DNA of 64,000 nucleotides, taken from assembly GCA_002495685.1 (NCBI GenBank), contig DAGJ01000021.1, positions 552 through 64,551 on the forward strand, written 5' to 3'. The position numbers and the translations under genes are program-made. The notes under the pieces were generated by a model. The model saw only the letters and a program-made list of their open reading frames with translations, was not told where the DNA came from and searched no databases. Shown in pieces: positions 28,772 to 38,825 of the stretch; the stretch's first letter is position 1, and each line of letters begins with the position of its first letter. The stretch comes from Methanobrevibacter sp. UBA412 (lineage in GTDB: Archaea; Methanobacteriota; Methanobacteria; Methanobacteriales; Methanobacteriaceae).

Positions 28772-30007
28772 ATGATATCAGTTAATCAAGATACTTGCAT
28801 CAAATGTGGAGCTTGTGAAGGAGTTTGTCCTTCAGGTGCTATTGCAGTTAAAGAAACAGTAACTTACTGTGATACTTGTGAAAGTGAACCTAAATGTGCT
28901 GATGTGTGTCCTAATGGTGCATTAACTGTTGGAGACATTATCATTTCTGATGATGCAGATCCAGTTGTAAGATTAAACTTCAATCCAAGTAAATGTGACC
29001 AATGTGGAGAATGTATAAGTGCATGTCCTAAAAGTATAATGAAACTTGGAGACGAGGAAGGGGAATTACCACTTGGTGGATACTGTGTAATGTGTCAACA
29101 ATGTGTTGATATTTGTCCAGTAGATGCAATCGGTATGCCAGGTATAAAAGAACCAGCAAGTCGTGAAGTAAATATTGAAGGTGCAGTCTACATAGAAGAC
29201 TGTGTAGGATGTGGAACATGTGTAAGTGAATGCCCAGTAGAAGCAATTACTTTATCTGGTTATGGTGAACCAATCACTATAGATGAAGATACTTGTATTA
29301 AATGTGGAATCTGCTCACAAACATGTCCATGGAATGCAGTATACATTAGTGAAAACATTCCAACTAAACGTGGAAAAACCATAAACACTTTCACATTAAA
29401 CAATACAGATTGTATTGGATGTAATACTTGTGTAGATGCATGTCCAGGAGACTTCATACAAGCTAAAGGTGCAGATTTAAGTATAAAATTACCAAAAGCA
29501 TGTGCAGCATGTGGATTATGTGAAAAATTATGCCCAGTCGACGCAATCGAATTAGATGTGACTTGGGGACAAGCAACACAAGCCAACGAAGAAGGATTAG
29601 TCCGTGATACTGAAAAATGTATCTTTGATGGATCCTGCGCACTTAAATGTCCAACAGAAGCAATACGTGTAGTCACTAAACGTGGAATGGAATTACCATC
29701 CAAAAAACGTGACATGGGAGAACCATCCTTTAACATGTGTGCAAGATGCGGAGCATGCGCAGCAGTATGTCCAAACGATGCACTACAACTTGCAGAAGTA
29801 GATAAAATCATAGACGGTGTAACAGTTACACGTAACCGTATAAACTTCAATGCAAGTAAATGTGATCAATGTGGAGACTGCATAAGTGCATGTCCATATG
29901 ACATGTTACATGAAACAAGTAAACCAAACTTACCTGTAGCAGGATTCTGCACACTCTGTGAAAACTGTATCGAAAGATGCAAAGAAGAAGCACTATCACT
30001 AAAATAA
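28772..30007 (+). CDS. mvhB: Polyferredoxin MvhB
   Basis: A 411-residue polyferredoxin made of six tandem bacterial-type two-cluster ferredoxin domains, with twelve cysteine motifs in all. It is usually co-encoded with the Mvh hydrogenase and is thought to act as an electron carrier or reservoir. Most motifs are CxxCxxCxxxCP. The second is expanded (CDTCESEPKCADVCP) and the ninth, CIFDGSCALKCP, lacks the second cysteine, so that cluster may be [3Fe-4S] or absent. A GGAG site precedes the ATG by about ten bases. The 230-base gap from mvhA suggests it may have a promoter of its own. Confidence 0.94.
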   Translation: MISVNQDTCIKCGACEGVCPSGAIAVKETVTYCDTCESEPKCADVCPNGALTVGDIIISDDADPVVRLNFNPSKCDQCGECISACPKSIMKLGDEEGELPLGGYCVMCQQCVDICPVDAIGMPGIKEPASREVNIEGAVYIEDCVGCGTCVSECPVEAITLSGYGEPITIDEDTCIKCGICSQTCPWNAVYISENIPTKRGKTINTFTLNNTDCIGCNTCVDACPGDFIQAKGADLSIKLPKACAACGLCEKLCPVDAIELDVTWGQATQANEEGLVRDTEKCIFDGSCALKCPTEAIRVVTKRGMELPSKKRDMGEPSFNMCARCGACAAVCPNDALQLAEVDKIIDGVTVTRNRINFNASKCDQCGDCISACPYDMLHETSKPNLPVAGFCTLCENCIERCKEEALSLK

Positions 30008-30025
30008 ACACTTCTTATAAGACTT

Positions 30026-30065
30026 AAAAGGGGAGAAATTACTCTTATTTCCCCCTTTTTTCTTA
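30026..30065 (+). terminator. Hairpin terminator after mvhB
   Basis: AAAAGGGG (30026-30033) pairs with CCCCTTTT (30052-30059), with further pairing possible inside, and the T run continues. It starts 19 bases after the mvhB stop. Confidence 0.75.
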
Positions 30066-30639
30066 TAAAAAAATTTTAACTCTTTTTTTACTTAATTTAA
30101 TTAGATAATTAAAATTTTTCTGTATATTAATCCTATTTTTTTTACTTTTATACTGTGAGAATTATATAGTAAAGTATTTATTGTATAATTACAATAAGGT
30201 TATATTAACATGGTATTTTTTTAACAACCCTTTAAAAAAATCTTATTAGGTTTTGGATTGTTTTAATAAATTAAAACAAAAATGAAAGGTTTAATTTGAT
30301 GTTAAAAAATAACTAACACTCTTACACCTACTCATATTCCCACCATAATAATAATTGTACGAAAATTTTTAAAGGACAAAATAAACTATTGTTATTTAAA
30401 AGAATACTTCATGTTAAAAATGTTTATATGGGGATGATGTAATCCCAAATATGAAAAATGGGGGGAAAACTTTTTCTTCTATTTTTATTATATGGGTTTT
30501 ACTATTATTTTCTTTCATATGAAAAAGAATAAAAAAAATATATTTAGACAGACGAATGAAAAAATAGATCAAAAAAAATTTAAAATAAAACTTTTTTGAT
30601 ACTATAATTAAACTCAAAAATTTTGAGGTGAAAAATAAA
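30066..30639. promoter_or_regulatory. Upstream region of adhesin-like gene
   Basis: No gene in this spacer. A 22-base palindrome lies at 30258-30279 (TTGTTTTAAT, AA, ATTAAAACAA). A small GGGAT/ATCCC hairpin lies near 30431-30446, followed by a G6 run at about 30462. The ribosome-binding site GAGGTGA at 30625-30631 serves the next gene. The palindrome is a possible regulator site. A TATA box could not be chosen with confidence among many AT-rich candidates. Confidence 0.35.
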
Positions 30640-33600
30640 ATGTTTTCAAAAAACATTAAAACATTATCATTATTTTTAGTCCTTGCAGCAGTTATGATTA
30701 TAGCTGTCGGTGCAGTTTCAGCAGCTGTTGATGTTGAGGGTACTGGTACTCCTGGTGATGGTATTGTAACTGGTAATGCTTCCAATGTTAATGCTGCTGG
30801 TACTATAACTGGTACTGTAACAGTTAATGATGCAGCTGCTAACAGTACAACTGATGAAACTAATAATGCTACTAAATTTGATAAAGATGCTGGTACTCAA
30901 GTAACAGCTGGTACTGGTATTTATACTAAAGATGCTAATGATGCTTATGTTGTAGTTGATAGTGGATCTACTTTTACTCAAACAACTGGAACTACTGATG
31001 GTGTATTAACTGATGCTGGTGAATATACTATAACTGGTACTATTGCTGATACTAATAATAAATTAGTTAATGGACAAACATATTACCTTAAAGTAACAGC
31101 TCCACAATATACTGCTAGTTATGCTGGAACTACTGGAGCTTATACCTTTAATTATTTAGCTACTGCTGTAGATAAATATGTTCCATTTACTTACACTGAA
31201 TCTAGTATTGTTTTAGATAATAATGCAAGTACTATTAATTATAATGATTCTTGGAGTTTCAGTGGAACTTTAACTGATGCAAATGGTAAGCCAATAGTTG
31301 ATAATGTAGAGGTTACAATTACAGATAATGCTGATTCAGCTAAAACTGCTACTGGTAATATTCAAACTGATGCAAATGGGAAATTCACTATAACTAGTGA
31401 TACTTGGACTAAATATTTAACAACTGGTGATCTTAATACTGGTGATCCTTTAACTGTTCAAGATAAAAATTATACTTTAACTTTCACTTACGGTACTACT
31501 CCTAATATAGCTACTGCTAGTGCAAATTTAAATGTTACTAATAAGAATGGTAAAGTTAATGTTGTATTAAATGATACTAATATTAACTTTGGTGATGTTA
31601 TTACTATTAACGCTACTATTGTAGATGCTAATGGTAAATTAATGAATGTTGCAGAAAAGTTAACTGCTAATTTAATTAACCAAGCAACTGGTAAAGAGGA
31701 TACTGTTACTTTAAGCCCTTCTACAGATGGAACTGATGTTTACACTGGTGCAACTAAAAATACTTTACCTGCTGGTGTTTACTATATTACTGTAACTGGT
31801 ACTAAAACTAATTATGATATTAATGCTTCTGATGTTAATCTTTTAACTGTTAATAAGGTTGCTACTAATATTAAAGGTAATGATACTATTTACACTACTG
31901 GTGATGCTTTAGCTGTGGATGATTCTACTTTCATTAAATTAGTTTCTAACACTACTACTGGTAAAACTGATGTTTCTGGTTCTTGGACTGCTGTTCTTTA
32001 TAAAGCAGACGGTACACCATTAAAAAGTGTAACTTTCAATACTGCTGATAAAGCAGCTACTAATACTATTAATGCAAACCAATTTAAGGGTTTAGCTGAT
32101 GGTAGTTATTATGTTGTAATTAATTTTGCTGCTGATAATTATCTTCCTAGTAACACTACTGTGAACATTGTTGTTAAACAACGTAATACCATTACAGTTG
32201 AAAATCCTGATTTAAAATATGATTTCGGTACTACTGGTAATGATACTTACTTAAACATTACTTCTGATAAAGTTATGAATACTACTGTTGAAGTATTCCT
32301 TGGTAATGAATCTTTAGGTAATGTTGCTATTAAAGATGGTAAAGCTAGTATTGATTTCGGTGCTTTAAGTAAAAGTGCTGGAGTTTATAATGTTACTATA
32401 GTTTATGCTGGTGACGATACTTACTTACCATTTAATGCTACTGCAAAATTAACTGTTGTTGGTAAAAATATTGGTAATCTTAACACTAATGCTACAACTA
32501 TTAATGGTGTAACTATAAACAGTGTTAATAAGACTTTCACTCTTAATTTAACTAATAGTACTAAAGATCTTGTTAATTATACTGGTACTGTAAAATATTA
32601 CGTTGGTAATGAACTTGCTGGTACTATTAATATGGTTGAAGGTAAAGTTGTTGTTGATGCTAATACCTTAAAAGGTTTAACTCTTGGTGCAAATAAAGTT
32701 ACTTTTGTAGTTGATAATAATGTAACTAGTAAAAATGTAACTGTAACTATTAACACTAAACAATTAACTAGTGATATCATATCTAATAATGTTTCTACTA
32801 ATAATGCAACTCCTATTACCATTACTGGTACTATTGTTAACGCTACTGAAGGTACTGTAAAAGTAAGCCTTAAAGATGCTAAGAATAATACTATTGCTAC
32901 TGTAACTGGTAATGTTGCTGCTGATGGAACTTTCACAGTTGCATTCGGTAATTATGCTAATGGTGTTTACACTGCAGAAATTAATTATACTTCTGTAACT
33001 GAATTATCTAGTGTTGCAACTAAAAATGTTACTGTTACTGTAAACGGTACTGCACCTACTCCTGTAGTTGGTAATGTTACTACTAATTTAACTATTAATA
33101 CTAATTTCACTGAAGCTTATGGTGAAGGTTTAAACTTAACTGGTAAATTAACTGATGCTAATGGTAATCCTATTGTTGGTCAACATATTGCTCTTAATCT
33201 TACTAACCCTGCTAATGGTGCTAGTAAAATTTATTGGGTAACTACTGATACTAATGGTGAATACCAATTACAAATTAATTTATTCGTTGGATCTTACACA
33301 GCTAGTGCAAGTTTCGCTGGTTTCACAACTGCTGATAATAAAACTTATTATTTACCTAGTGGTCCTGCAAACGGTACTATTACCGTTACTAACGGAACCG
33401 AACCTGTAGATAACCGTACTGCTACTGTATTAGCATTCAGTAATTTCACTGAAAAGTATGGTCAAGCTTTAAACTTCACTGGAACTTTAAAAACTACTGA
33501 TGGTACTCCTATTATTGGTCAAAAGATAGGTATGGTATTATCTAATGCTGCTGGTCAAAGTAAACTTTATTGGAGAACTACTGACTCTGCTGGAGAAGTA

Positions 33601-33714
33601 CAATTACCTATTGAATTATTCGCTGGTGATTACACCTTCAAATGTTACTTTGAAGGGGACAGTACTTACCAACCTTCCAATAATCAAACTGGTAGTATTA
33701 CTGTAACTGCTTAA
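30640..33714 (+). CDS. Adhesin-like secreted protein with Ig-like repeats
   Basis: A 1024-residue surface protein. The ATG at 30640 follows GAGGTGA; an in-frame GTG at 30628 lies inside that site and is not the start. Residues 1-30 form a signal peptide (basic start, hydrophobic core, VGAVSAAV). The remainder is Asn/Thr/Gly-rich, with many N-x-S/T glycosylation sequons and repeated beta-sandwich-like units. The last two units, about 110 residues each, are clear repeats (LTDANGNPIVGQHIALNLTN against KTTDGTPIIGQKIGMVLSN). Such adhesin-like proteins are abundant in gut Methanobacteriales and are thought to bind the cell wall or host and microbial partners. No membrane anchor or recognised cell-wall binding repeat was found at the C terminus. 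Codons are strongly T-ending. Confidence 0.85.
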   Translation: MFSKNIKTLSLFLVLAAVMIIAVGAVSAAVDVEGTGTPGDGIVTGNASNVNAAGTITGTVTVNDAAANSTTDETNNATKFDKDAGTQVTAGTGIYTKDANDAYVVVDSGSTFTQTTGTTDGVLTDAGEYTITGTIADTNNKLVNGQTYYLKVTAPQYTASYAGTTGAYTFNYLATAVDKYVPFTYTESSIVLDNNASTINYNDSWSFSGTLTDANGKPIVDNVEVTITDNADSAKTATGNIQTDANGKFTITSDTWTKYLTTGDLNTGDPLTVQDKNYTLTFTYGTTPNIATASANLNVTNKNGKVNVVLNDTNINFGDVITINATIVDANGKLMNVAEKLTANLINQATGKEDTVTLSPSTDGTDVYTGATKNTLPAGVYYITVTGTKTNYDINASDVNLLTVNKVATNIKGNDTIYTTGDALAVDDSTFIKLVSNTTTGKTDVSGSWTAVLYKADGTPLKSVTFNTADKAATNTINANQFKGLADGSYYVVINFAADNYLPSNTTVNIVVKQRNTITVENPDLKYDFGTTGNDTYLNITSDKVMNTTVEVFLGNESLGNVAIKDGKASIDFGALSKSAGVYNVTIVYAGDDTYLPFNATAKLTVVGKNIGNLNTNATTINGVTINSVNKTFTLNLTNSTKDLVNYTGTVKYYVGNELAGTINMVEGKVVVDANTLKGLTLGANKVTFVVDNNVTSKNVTVTINTKQLTSDIISNNVSTNNATPITITGTIVNATEGTVKVSLKDAKNNTIATVTGNVAADGTFTVAFGNYANGVYTAEINYTSVTELSSVATKNVTVTVNGTAPTPVVGNVTTNLTINTNFTEAYGEGLNLTGKLTDANGNPIVGQHIALNLTNPANGASKIYWVTTDTNGEYQLQINLFVGSYTASASFAGFTTADNKTYYLPSGPANGTITVTNGTEPVDNRTATVLAFSNFTEKYGQALNFTGTLKTTDGTPIIGQKIGMVLSNAAGQSKLYWRTTDSAGEVQLPIELFAGDYTFKCYFEGDSTYQPSNNQTGSITVTA

Positions 33715-34037
33715 AGTTTAGTATAGTTTTAAACACAAAATAAACAAAATTTATATAAAAAAATTTTAAGTTAGGAGGAATTTTCTCTCCTTTCTTAAAA
33801 TCCTATTTTTTATTTTTTTAAATTCTTAAAACTTTTACAGGTGAAATTTTATTTATAAAATATTTACAGTGTACATGTTTACACACTCACACATTAATTT
33901 ATTTAATAAAGGAATAAAAAAATCTTATACTAAATTTTTAAAAAAAAGAAACTATTAAAATAATTAAAAAAACATTTAATTAAAATATTATTTAAAACCT
34001 TAACTATAAAAATAATTAAGGCTTTACTAGGTTTTAC
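33715..34037. other. Spacer between adhesin-like gene and pyrC
   Basis: A convergent spacer of 323 bases. A weak stem, AGGAG (33773-33777) with CTCCT (33787-33791), and later T runs may end adhesin transcription. GTGTA and TACAC (33869-33884) form a short inverted repeat. Nothing else was recognised. Confidence 0.35.
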
Positions 34038-35357
34038 TTAACTGTGCACGTATTTATTAATTTTTTCACCTGTCTTATCTATATCTCTTTTTAGTATTTC
34101 ACCTTTTTCCATTATTACTTCTCCATTTACTATTGTCATTGTGGGTTTTCCAGTGTAGGTCCAATTTTTAAATGGTGAATATTTAGCTTTACTATAAAAA
34201 GTTTCAGGATTTATTACTCCACTTTCTTTAAGATTTACTATAGTTAAATCTGCATCGTATCCTTCAAGTATTTCTCCCTTATTTTCAAGGTGGAATCTTT
34301 TTGCAGGATTTTCACTCATAATTTTAGCTAGTAATTCTAAACTTAAGCTACCCTTATTTACCTCAGTTAAAAGTAATGGTAGTACACATTCGAGGTTACC
34401 TATTCCTGGTTTACTATCCCACACTCCCAAGTTTTTTTCATTTATTGTGTGTGGTGCATGATCTGTTCCTATTATACACTCAGGGTTAATGTTTTTTAAT
34501 CCAATTTTATCATTAACACTTCGAAGTGGTGGGTTGGTTTTTACCATATTTCCTAAACTATTAAAATAAGTATTATCCAGATATATGTGGTGAGGTGTAA
34601 ACTCATAACTTACATCACACGGACTTTTTAATACTTCCTTTAATCCTTTAACTGTGCTCAAATGACAGATGTGTGCTTTTAAATCATACTTTCTGATTAA
34701 ATCTAGGACTTGTTTTATACTTACAATTTCTGCCTCTGAGGGTCGAGCATAACTATAATCAATACTCTGATTTTCCCTTTTACTTTTTTGATAGTAAGTG
34801 TTTTCATGTACTATAAAACGGTTTTCACAGTGACAAGAAACTAAAAAACTAGTACCCAGTTCAGTGTTTAATCTTCTTAAATCCCTAAACTTTTCATTTA
34901 AACTAGAATCACTTTCAAGGTCCATGAATATTTTAAAACTAGTTGGTTTTAATTCTGCTATCTTACACATTTCCTCATAAGTATTAAATCCAGAGTTTAA
35001 ACCAAAGTTCACTATACTTTTCTTTTCCCCTATTTTTATTTTTTCACTGAAATTTTTATAAGTATTAGTTAAGGGTTTAGTATTTGGCATATCAATTACA
35101 GTAGTGAATCCTCCATTTGCAGCACTCATACTACCAGTATGAAAATCTTCCTTATAAGTTAAACCTGGGTCACGGAAGTGTACATGAGGATCTATTAAAC
35201 CTGGAAGCACCACCTCACTTTCCCCGGGGTTTATTAGTTTTTCCCCTTCTAATTTAAGTTTACTTATTTTACTTATCTTTCCCTCATTTATTCCTATATT
35301 ATATTCACCTTTCATGTTTACTATTTTCACATTTCTGAGTACTGTATCAAATAACAT
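34038..35357 (-). CDS. pyrC: Dihydroorotase
   Basis: An amidohydrolase that cyclises carbamoyl aspartate to dihydroorotate in pyrimidine synthesis, 439 residues from the ATG at 35357. GGGAGGATT lies upstream; a GTG at 35381 overlaps that site and is unlikely. Metal-binding motifs are in order: LIDPHVHFRDPG near residue 58, a central lysine region (TSFKIFMDL), the histidines of CHCEN and HICHLST, and GTDHAPH near residue 300. The FxxPHHIYLD and KTNPPLRS segments are those of dihydroorotases rather than hydantoinases or allantoinases. It stands alone on the minus strand, divergent from the nucleotidyltransferase gene. Confidence 0.88.
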   Translation of the reverse strand: MLFDTVLRNVKIVNMKGEYNIGINEGKISKISKLKLEGEKLINPGESEVVLPGLIDPHVHFRDPGLTYKEDFHTGSMSAANGGFTTVIDMPNTKPLTNTYKNFSEKIKIGEKKSIVNFGLNSGFNTYEEMCKIAELKPTSFKIFMDLESDSSLNEKFRDLRRLNTELGTSFLVSCHCENRFIVHENTYYQKSKRENQSIDYSYARPSEAEIVSIKQVLDLIRKYDLKAHICHLSTVKGLKEVLKSPCDVSYEFTPHHIYLDNTYFNSLGNMVKTNPPLRSVNDKIGLKNINPECIIGTDHAPHTINEKNLGVWDSKPGIGNLECVLPLLLTEVNKGSLSLELLAKIMSENPAKRFHLENKGEILEGYDADLTIVNLKESGVINPETFYSKAKYSPFKNWTYTGKPTMTIVNGEVIMEKGEILKRDIDKTGEKINKYVHS

Positions 35358-35444
35358 AAAATAAATCCAATCCTCCCACACAATAAATTTCTATTATAGT
35401 GTAATTAATTTTATTATTTATAAGATTTATAAATAATTAATATT

Positions 35445-36575
35445 ATGGTAAGTGAAGTTTATGTGGAAAATATTTTAAAACGTGATAAGAAGATTTTTAA
35501 AAAAGATTACAGGGATTCTCAAAACCGGAATTTAGTGAAAAACAAAACACCCTCTAGTGGTGGTGTTCCTTTAATTGCTGATTTTACTGAGTATTCACCT
35601 TTACATAATGGTCATTATCATTGTATGAAAACTGCAAAAGAACATGTTCCTGATGGTTTGTTTGTTGCAGTTGTCCCTGGACTTTTTGAGCGAAGTGGAC
35701 GAGGCCTACCCTACATTTTACCTCGTGAGGTTAGAGCTGAGATTGCTGTGAATGTTGGTGCGGATATTGTAGTTGAAGGGCCACCTATGGGTATTATGGG
35801 TTCTGGTCAATACAGTCTCTGTTTATGTAAAATGTTTCAAGCCCTAAACACTGACTACATTCCAAGGGGTTATAATCCTTCACCAGAATTTTCTGATATT
35901 CTTAAGCGTATAAGTATGGGTCATGCAGTTGTTCCTAAACCTTATAAAATAGTTGACACAACCCTTCATGAGACTGTTTTTAAGGGTAAGTTAGCTGAGG
36001 ATAATTATGTTATTTGTTCATTTAGTAAAAGTTTGAATAAGATTGGATTTGATTTTAAGGATAAATTCATATTTGTTCCCCGTATTGAAGGGGTTAGTGG
36101 TACACGAATACGGGAAGCCATAGTTAGTAACGAATTAGATTCTATTAAAGACATGGTACCAAGTGAGACTTTAAGAATTTTAAAACGTGAAATAGAAAAT
36201 AATCATGCACCATTACATAATATAAGAAACACAGAGGAAATCCTTAAAAATGTTAACTCTTTATCTTATGGGGAATTATCTAAATTAAACTTTTTCACAC
36301 CAGAATTAACCAAAAATATTATACTTCACAGGGAAGAAGAGCCGTTTACTAATCTAGAGGAAGTTTTAAATATTATTCCTTATGGTTTTAGTACTCATTA
36401 TAAACATAGGGTTTTAAGTATACTTGAGACAAAAGTAAATAATGATATAATATCTAATTATATTGAAACTTATCCTTTTAACATACGTGTACTAAATTAT
36501 AAAAATGAACACGTTTTAGAAGATTTTAAAAATAAAATAATTAACGATAATAGGAGAATTAAATTATGGCGATAG
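35445..36575 (+). CDS. TmcAL-like nucleotidyltransferase family protein
   Basis: A 376-residue protein with an HxGH-type nucleotidyltransferase domain: [18 protein letters not shown] near residue 45, [14 protein letters not shown] near residue 75 and [16 protein letters not shown] near residue 100. This ordering matches bacterial TmcAL, which makes acetyl-AMP for N4-acetylcytidine in elongator tRNA-Met. The SGTRIREAI block near residue 222 is the second nucleotide-binding motif. The C-terminal third is helical and resembles the tRNA-contacting part of that family. Archaea usually use TmcA for this modification, so the substrate may differ. It overlaps the FKBP gene start by ten bases, implying co-transcription. 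Confidence 0.7.
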   Translation: MVSEVYVENILKRDKKIFKKDYRDSQNRNLVKNKTPSSGGVPLIADFTEYSPLHNGHYHCMKTAKEHVPDGLFVAVVPGLFERSGRGLPYILPREVRAEIAVNVGADIVVEGPPMGIMGSGQYSLCLCKMFQALNTDYIPRGYNPSPEFSDILKRISMGHAVVPKPYKIVDTTLHETVFKGKLAEDNYVICSFSKSLNKIGFDFKDKFIFVPRIEGVSGTRIREAIVSNELDSIKDMVPSETLRILKREIENNHAPLHNIRNTEEILKNVNSLSYGELSKLNFFTPELTKNIILHREEEPFTNLEEVLNIIPYGFSTHYKHRVLSILETKVNNDIISNYIETYPFNIRVLNYKNEHVLEDFKNKIINDNRRIKLWR

Positions 36576-37315
36576 AAAATGGTGACTTTGTTAAAATAGA
36601 ATTCACTGGAAAAGTAGAAGAAACCGGTGATGTATTTGATACTACTAATCAAGATGTAGCTGAAGAAGCAGGAATATATAATAAGGATAAAAATTATGGA
36701 CCAATACCAATAGTTGTTGGTGGAAAACATTTACTCCCAGCAATAGATGAAGCAGTGCTTGGTATGGAAGTAGGGGATAATAAGAAAGTAACAGTTGACC
36801 CTGAAAATGGTTTCGGTCATCGTGACAGTAGTTTAGTTCAACTCATCCCAATGAAAGAATTTAAAAAACAAGGTATGACACCATATCCTGGAATGAAAAT
36901 TACAGCTGAAGGACAAACTGGTAAAATCTTAACTGTAAATGGTGGAAGAGTTAAAGTAGATTTTAACCATGAACTTGCAGGTAAAACTTTAGATTATGAT
37001 TTAACCATCTCTGATGTTATTGATGATGATACTGAAAAAGTTAAAAGTATGATTAATCTTCACTATGCTTATCCTAATATGGATCTTGACAAGACTGAAG
37101 TTGAATTTGACGGGGACACTATTAAAATCAAGTTAGATGAAATCACTCATTTCGATCAAAAAACTTATATGGATATAACCTTTGCTAGATACCGAATTAG
37201 TAAAGATTTATATGAAAACATGCCATATGATAAGGTTCAATTTGTTGATGAATTCGAAAAAAGAGCAGAAGAAGAATCTGAAGAAACCGAGGAAAATACT
37301 GAAAGTGAAGAATAA
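36566..37315 (+). CDS. FKBP-type peptidyl-prolyl isomerase
   Basis: A 249-residue SlyD-like peptidyl-prolyl cis-trans isomerase acting as a folding helper in the cytoplasm. The FKBP fold is shown by [20 protein letters not shown] at the N terminus, [19 protein letters not shown] near residue 52, PENGFGHRD and the inserted-in-flap segment around residues 90-130. A further archaeal C-terminal domain (about residues 155-230) and an acidic tail of Glu residues follow, as in long archaeal FKBPs. The start overlaps the upstream gene. The last codons double as one arm of a terminator hairpin. Confidence 0.9.
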   Translation: MAIENGDFVKIEFTGKVEETGDVFDTTNQDVAEEAGIYNKDKNYGPIPIVVGGKHLLPAIDEAVLGMEVGDNKKVTVDPENGFGHRDSSLVQLIPMKEFKKQGMTPYPGMKITAEGQTGKILTVNGGRVKVDFNHELAGKTLDYDLTISDVIDDDTEKVKSMINLHYAYPNMDLDKTEVEFDGDTIKIKLDEITHFDQKTYMDITFARYRISKDLYENMPYDKVQFVDEFEKRAEEESEETEENTESEE

Positions 37316-37341
37316 TTCCTCTCACTTTTCTTAATTTTTTT
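37302..37341 (+). terminator. Terminator overlapping the FKBP 3' end
   Basis: AAAGTGA (37302-37308, within the final codons) pairs with TCACTTT (37322-37328), followed by a TTAATTTTTTTTT run. It is one of three terminators here whose 5' arm lies in coding sequence. Confidence 0.55.
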
Positions 37342-37409
37342 TTAACCCCTAAATATTAACAATTGTTAACATTTCTCTTATAAAAAAAATAAAAATAGAA
37401 GAAAAGATT

Positions 37410-38825
37410 TTAATTAAAAATATTACCTATAAGTTGAATTGGATCACTAAACAATACACTAACTGCATCAATATATGTAGGATAATCCCCACTTAAAGTA
37501 AATAAGTAAATCACATAACTAACCACTATAAGAATTAAAACAATTAAAATAATAGTTAAAATAATTTCACCAATACTAAACTTACCCTCATTCTCATCAT
37601 CACCTTTTTCACGATGACTATGAATATTTTGAACATTACTATTTAATTCCTCATTATGAACATAATAATCTGCTTCATCCTCATAATACTGTTGAGGCTC
37701 AACATCCTCTTCAGGTAGATTATTTAGAACTTCTCCACTATGATGGAATAATCCTTTATCATAACCTCCAGTACTACTACTAGTATTATAAGCATCTGCT
37801 TCACGCATTTCATCCTCATACTCAGATTGCTGATTAGCATAAGCACTTTGAACACGACCAGTATCCGGTTCACTATTTAAATGACCTTCCTCTTTAATAA
37901 TACGTTCACGAATCTCCTCATAACTTAAACCATCATCATCATTATTGTTTTGCATATGGACAGGAACAATAATATCTTCATCATCACTTTCACTTAAACT
38001 ACTAGTATAAGTCCCATCATTAAAACTATCCTCAATACTACTAGTAACAGTTTCCTCTACTTCTTCCTCTTCATCTTCTTCAATTTCTGGTTCTTCTCTT
38101 TTAATGAAAGGTTTACGTGTTAAAGGACCATTTTCAGCTTCATCCATTGCTAATTGATCTTGAAGAGATAAAGGTTTATCAGATTTAACTTCCTCACTAA
38201 TAGTTTCTTCACTTTTATCAGGTTCATCATAATAAAGATCTTCTAAATACTTCTCATACTTAGCTTCTAATTCTTCATCAGGACCATCACCCTCACTTAC
38301 AGGTTCTGCTTCCTCGAAGACTGCAGGTTCCTTCATTTCAGGTTCAGGTACCTTATAAATATCATCACTTACTACTTCAGCTTCTTCTTTTTCATTTAAA
38401 TATGAAGTGGACTCTTCAGTTAAACCTTCTTCTTCAAGCATACTGGAAATCTTAGCTGCTGAACGGAACTTATGCTTACCAGTATCATTAGAAACACTAA
38501 CTTCTTCTGACTCTTCTTCGAATTGGTTTTCAAAGTCATAATCCCCATCTTCAGCTGCCTCGTCCTCTAATTCTGGTTCAACTTCACCAGTACTAATTTC
38601 ACTTTGACTTGCAGGTTTTCTTTCAACTTCACCAGTACCAATATTAGGTTCCGGTTTCTTATTCTCCATAGCTTTTTCAACTATACTTTCAGTGACCAGT
38701 TCATTAATACAATCTTTACAATAAGTATTTCCAGCAATTTTTATAAGGCACTCTTCACATATTGGTTTACCACAAACTGCACAATTGGCTACTGCTTCTC
38801 TATCTGGATGATTTTCACAATTCAT
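37410..38825 (-). CDS. Zinc-finger protein with acidic linker and membrane anchor
   Basis: A 471-residue protein of unusual design. Residues 1-42 form a B-box-like double zinc finger (C3, H6, C15, C18, C23, C26, C36, C39). A very acidic, low-complexity region of about 360 residues rich in Glu, Asp and Ser follows and is probably disordered. It ends with one long hydrophobic helix (EIILTIILIVLILIVVSYVIYLF) and a short external tail. The likely topology is a cytoplasmic zinc finger tethered to the membrane by a long flexible linker. Similar proteins occur in Methanobacteriales, with no function known to me. It is convergent with the FKBP gene. Confidence 0.75.
   Translation of the reverse strand: MNCENHPDREAVANCAVCGKPICEECLIKIAGNTYCKDCINELVTESIVEKAMENKKPEPNIGTGEVERKPASQSEISTGEVEPELEDEAAEDGDYDFENQFEEESEEVSVSNDTGKHKFRSAAKISSMLEEEGLTEESTSYLNEKEEAEVVSDDIYKVPEPEMKEPAVFEEAEPVSEGDGPDEELEAKYEKYLEDLYYDEPDKSEETISEEVKSDKPLSLQDQLAMDEAENGPLTRKPFIKREEPEIEEDEEEEVEETVTSSIEDSFNDGTYTSSLSESDDEDIIVPVHMQNNNDDDGLSYEEIRERIIKEEGHLNSEPDTGRVQSAYANQQSEYEDEMREADAYNTSSSTGGYDKGLFHHSGEVLNNLPEEDVEPQQYYEDEADYYVHNEELNSNVQNIHSHREKGDDENEGKFSIGEIILTIILIVLILIVVSYVIYLFTLSGDYPTYIDAVSVLFSDPIQLIGNIFN

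Noticed and set aside
29260-29850. 196-codon minus-strand ORF inside mvhB
   Set aside because: The repeated cysteine motifs on the plus strand create regular open antisense codons. The His/Ala/Ser pattern simply mirrors Cys/Gly codons.
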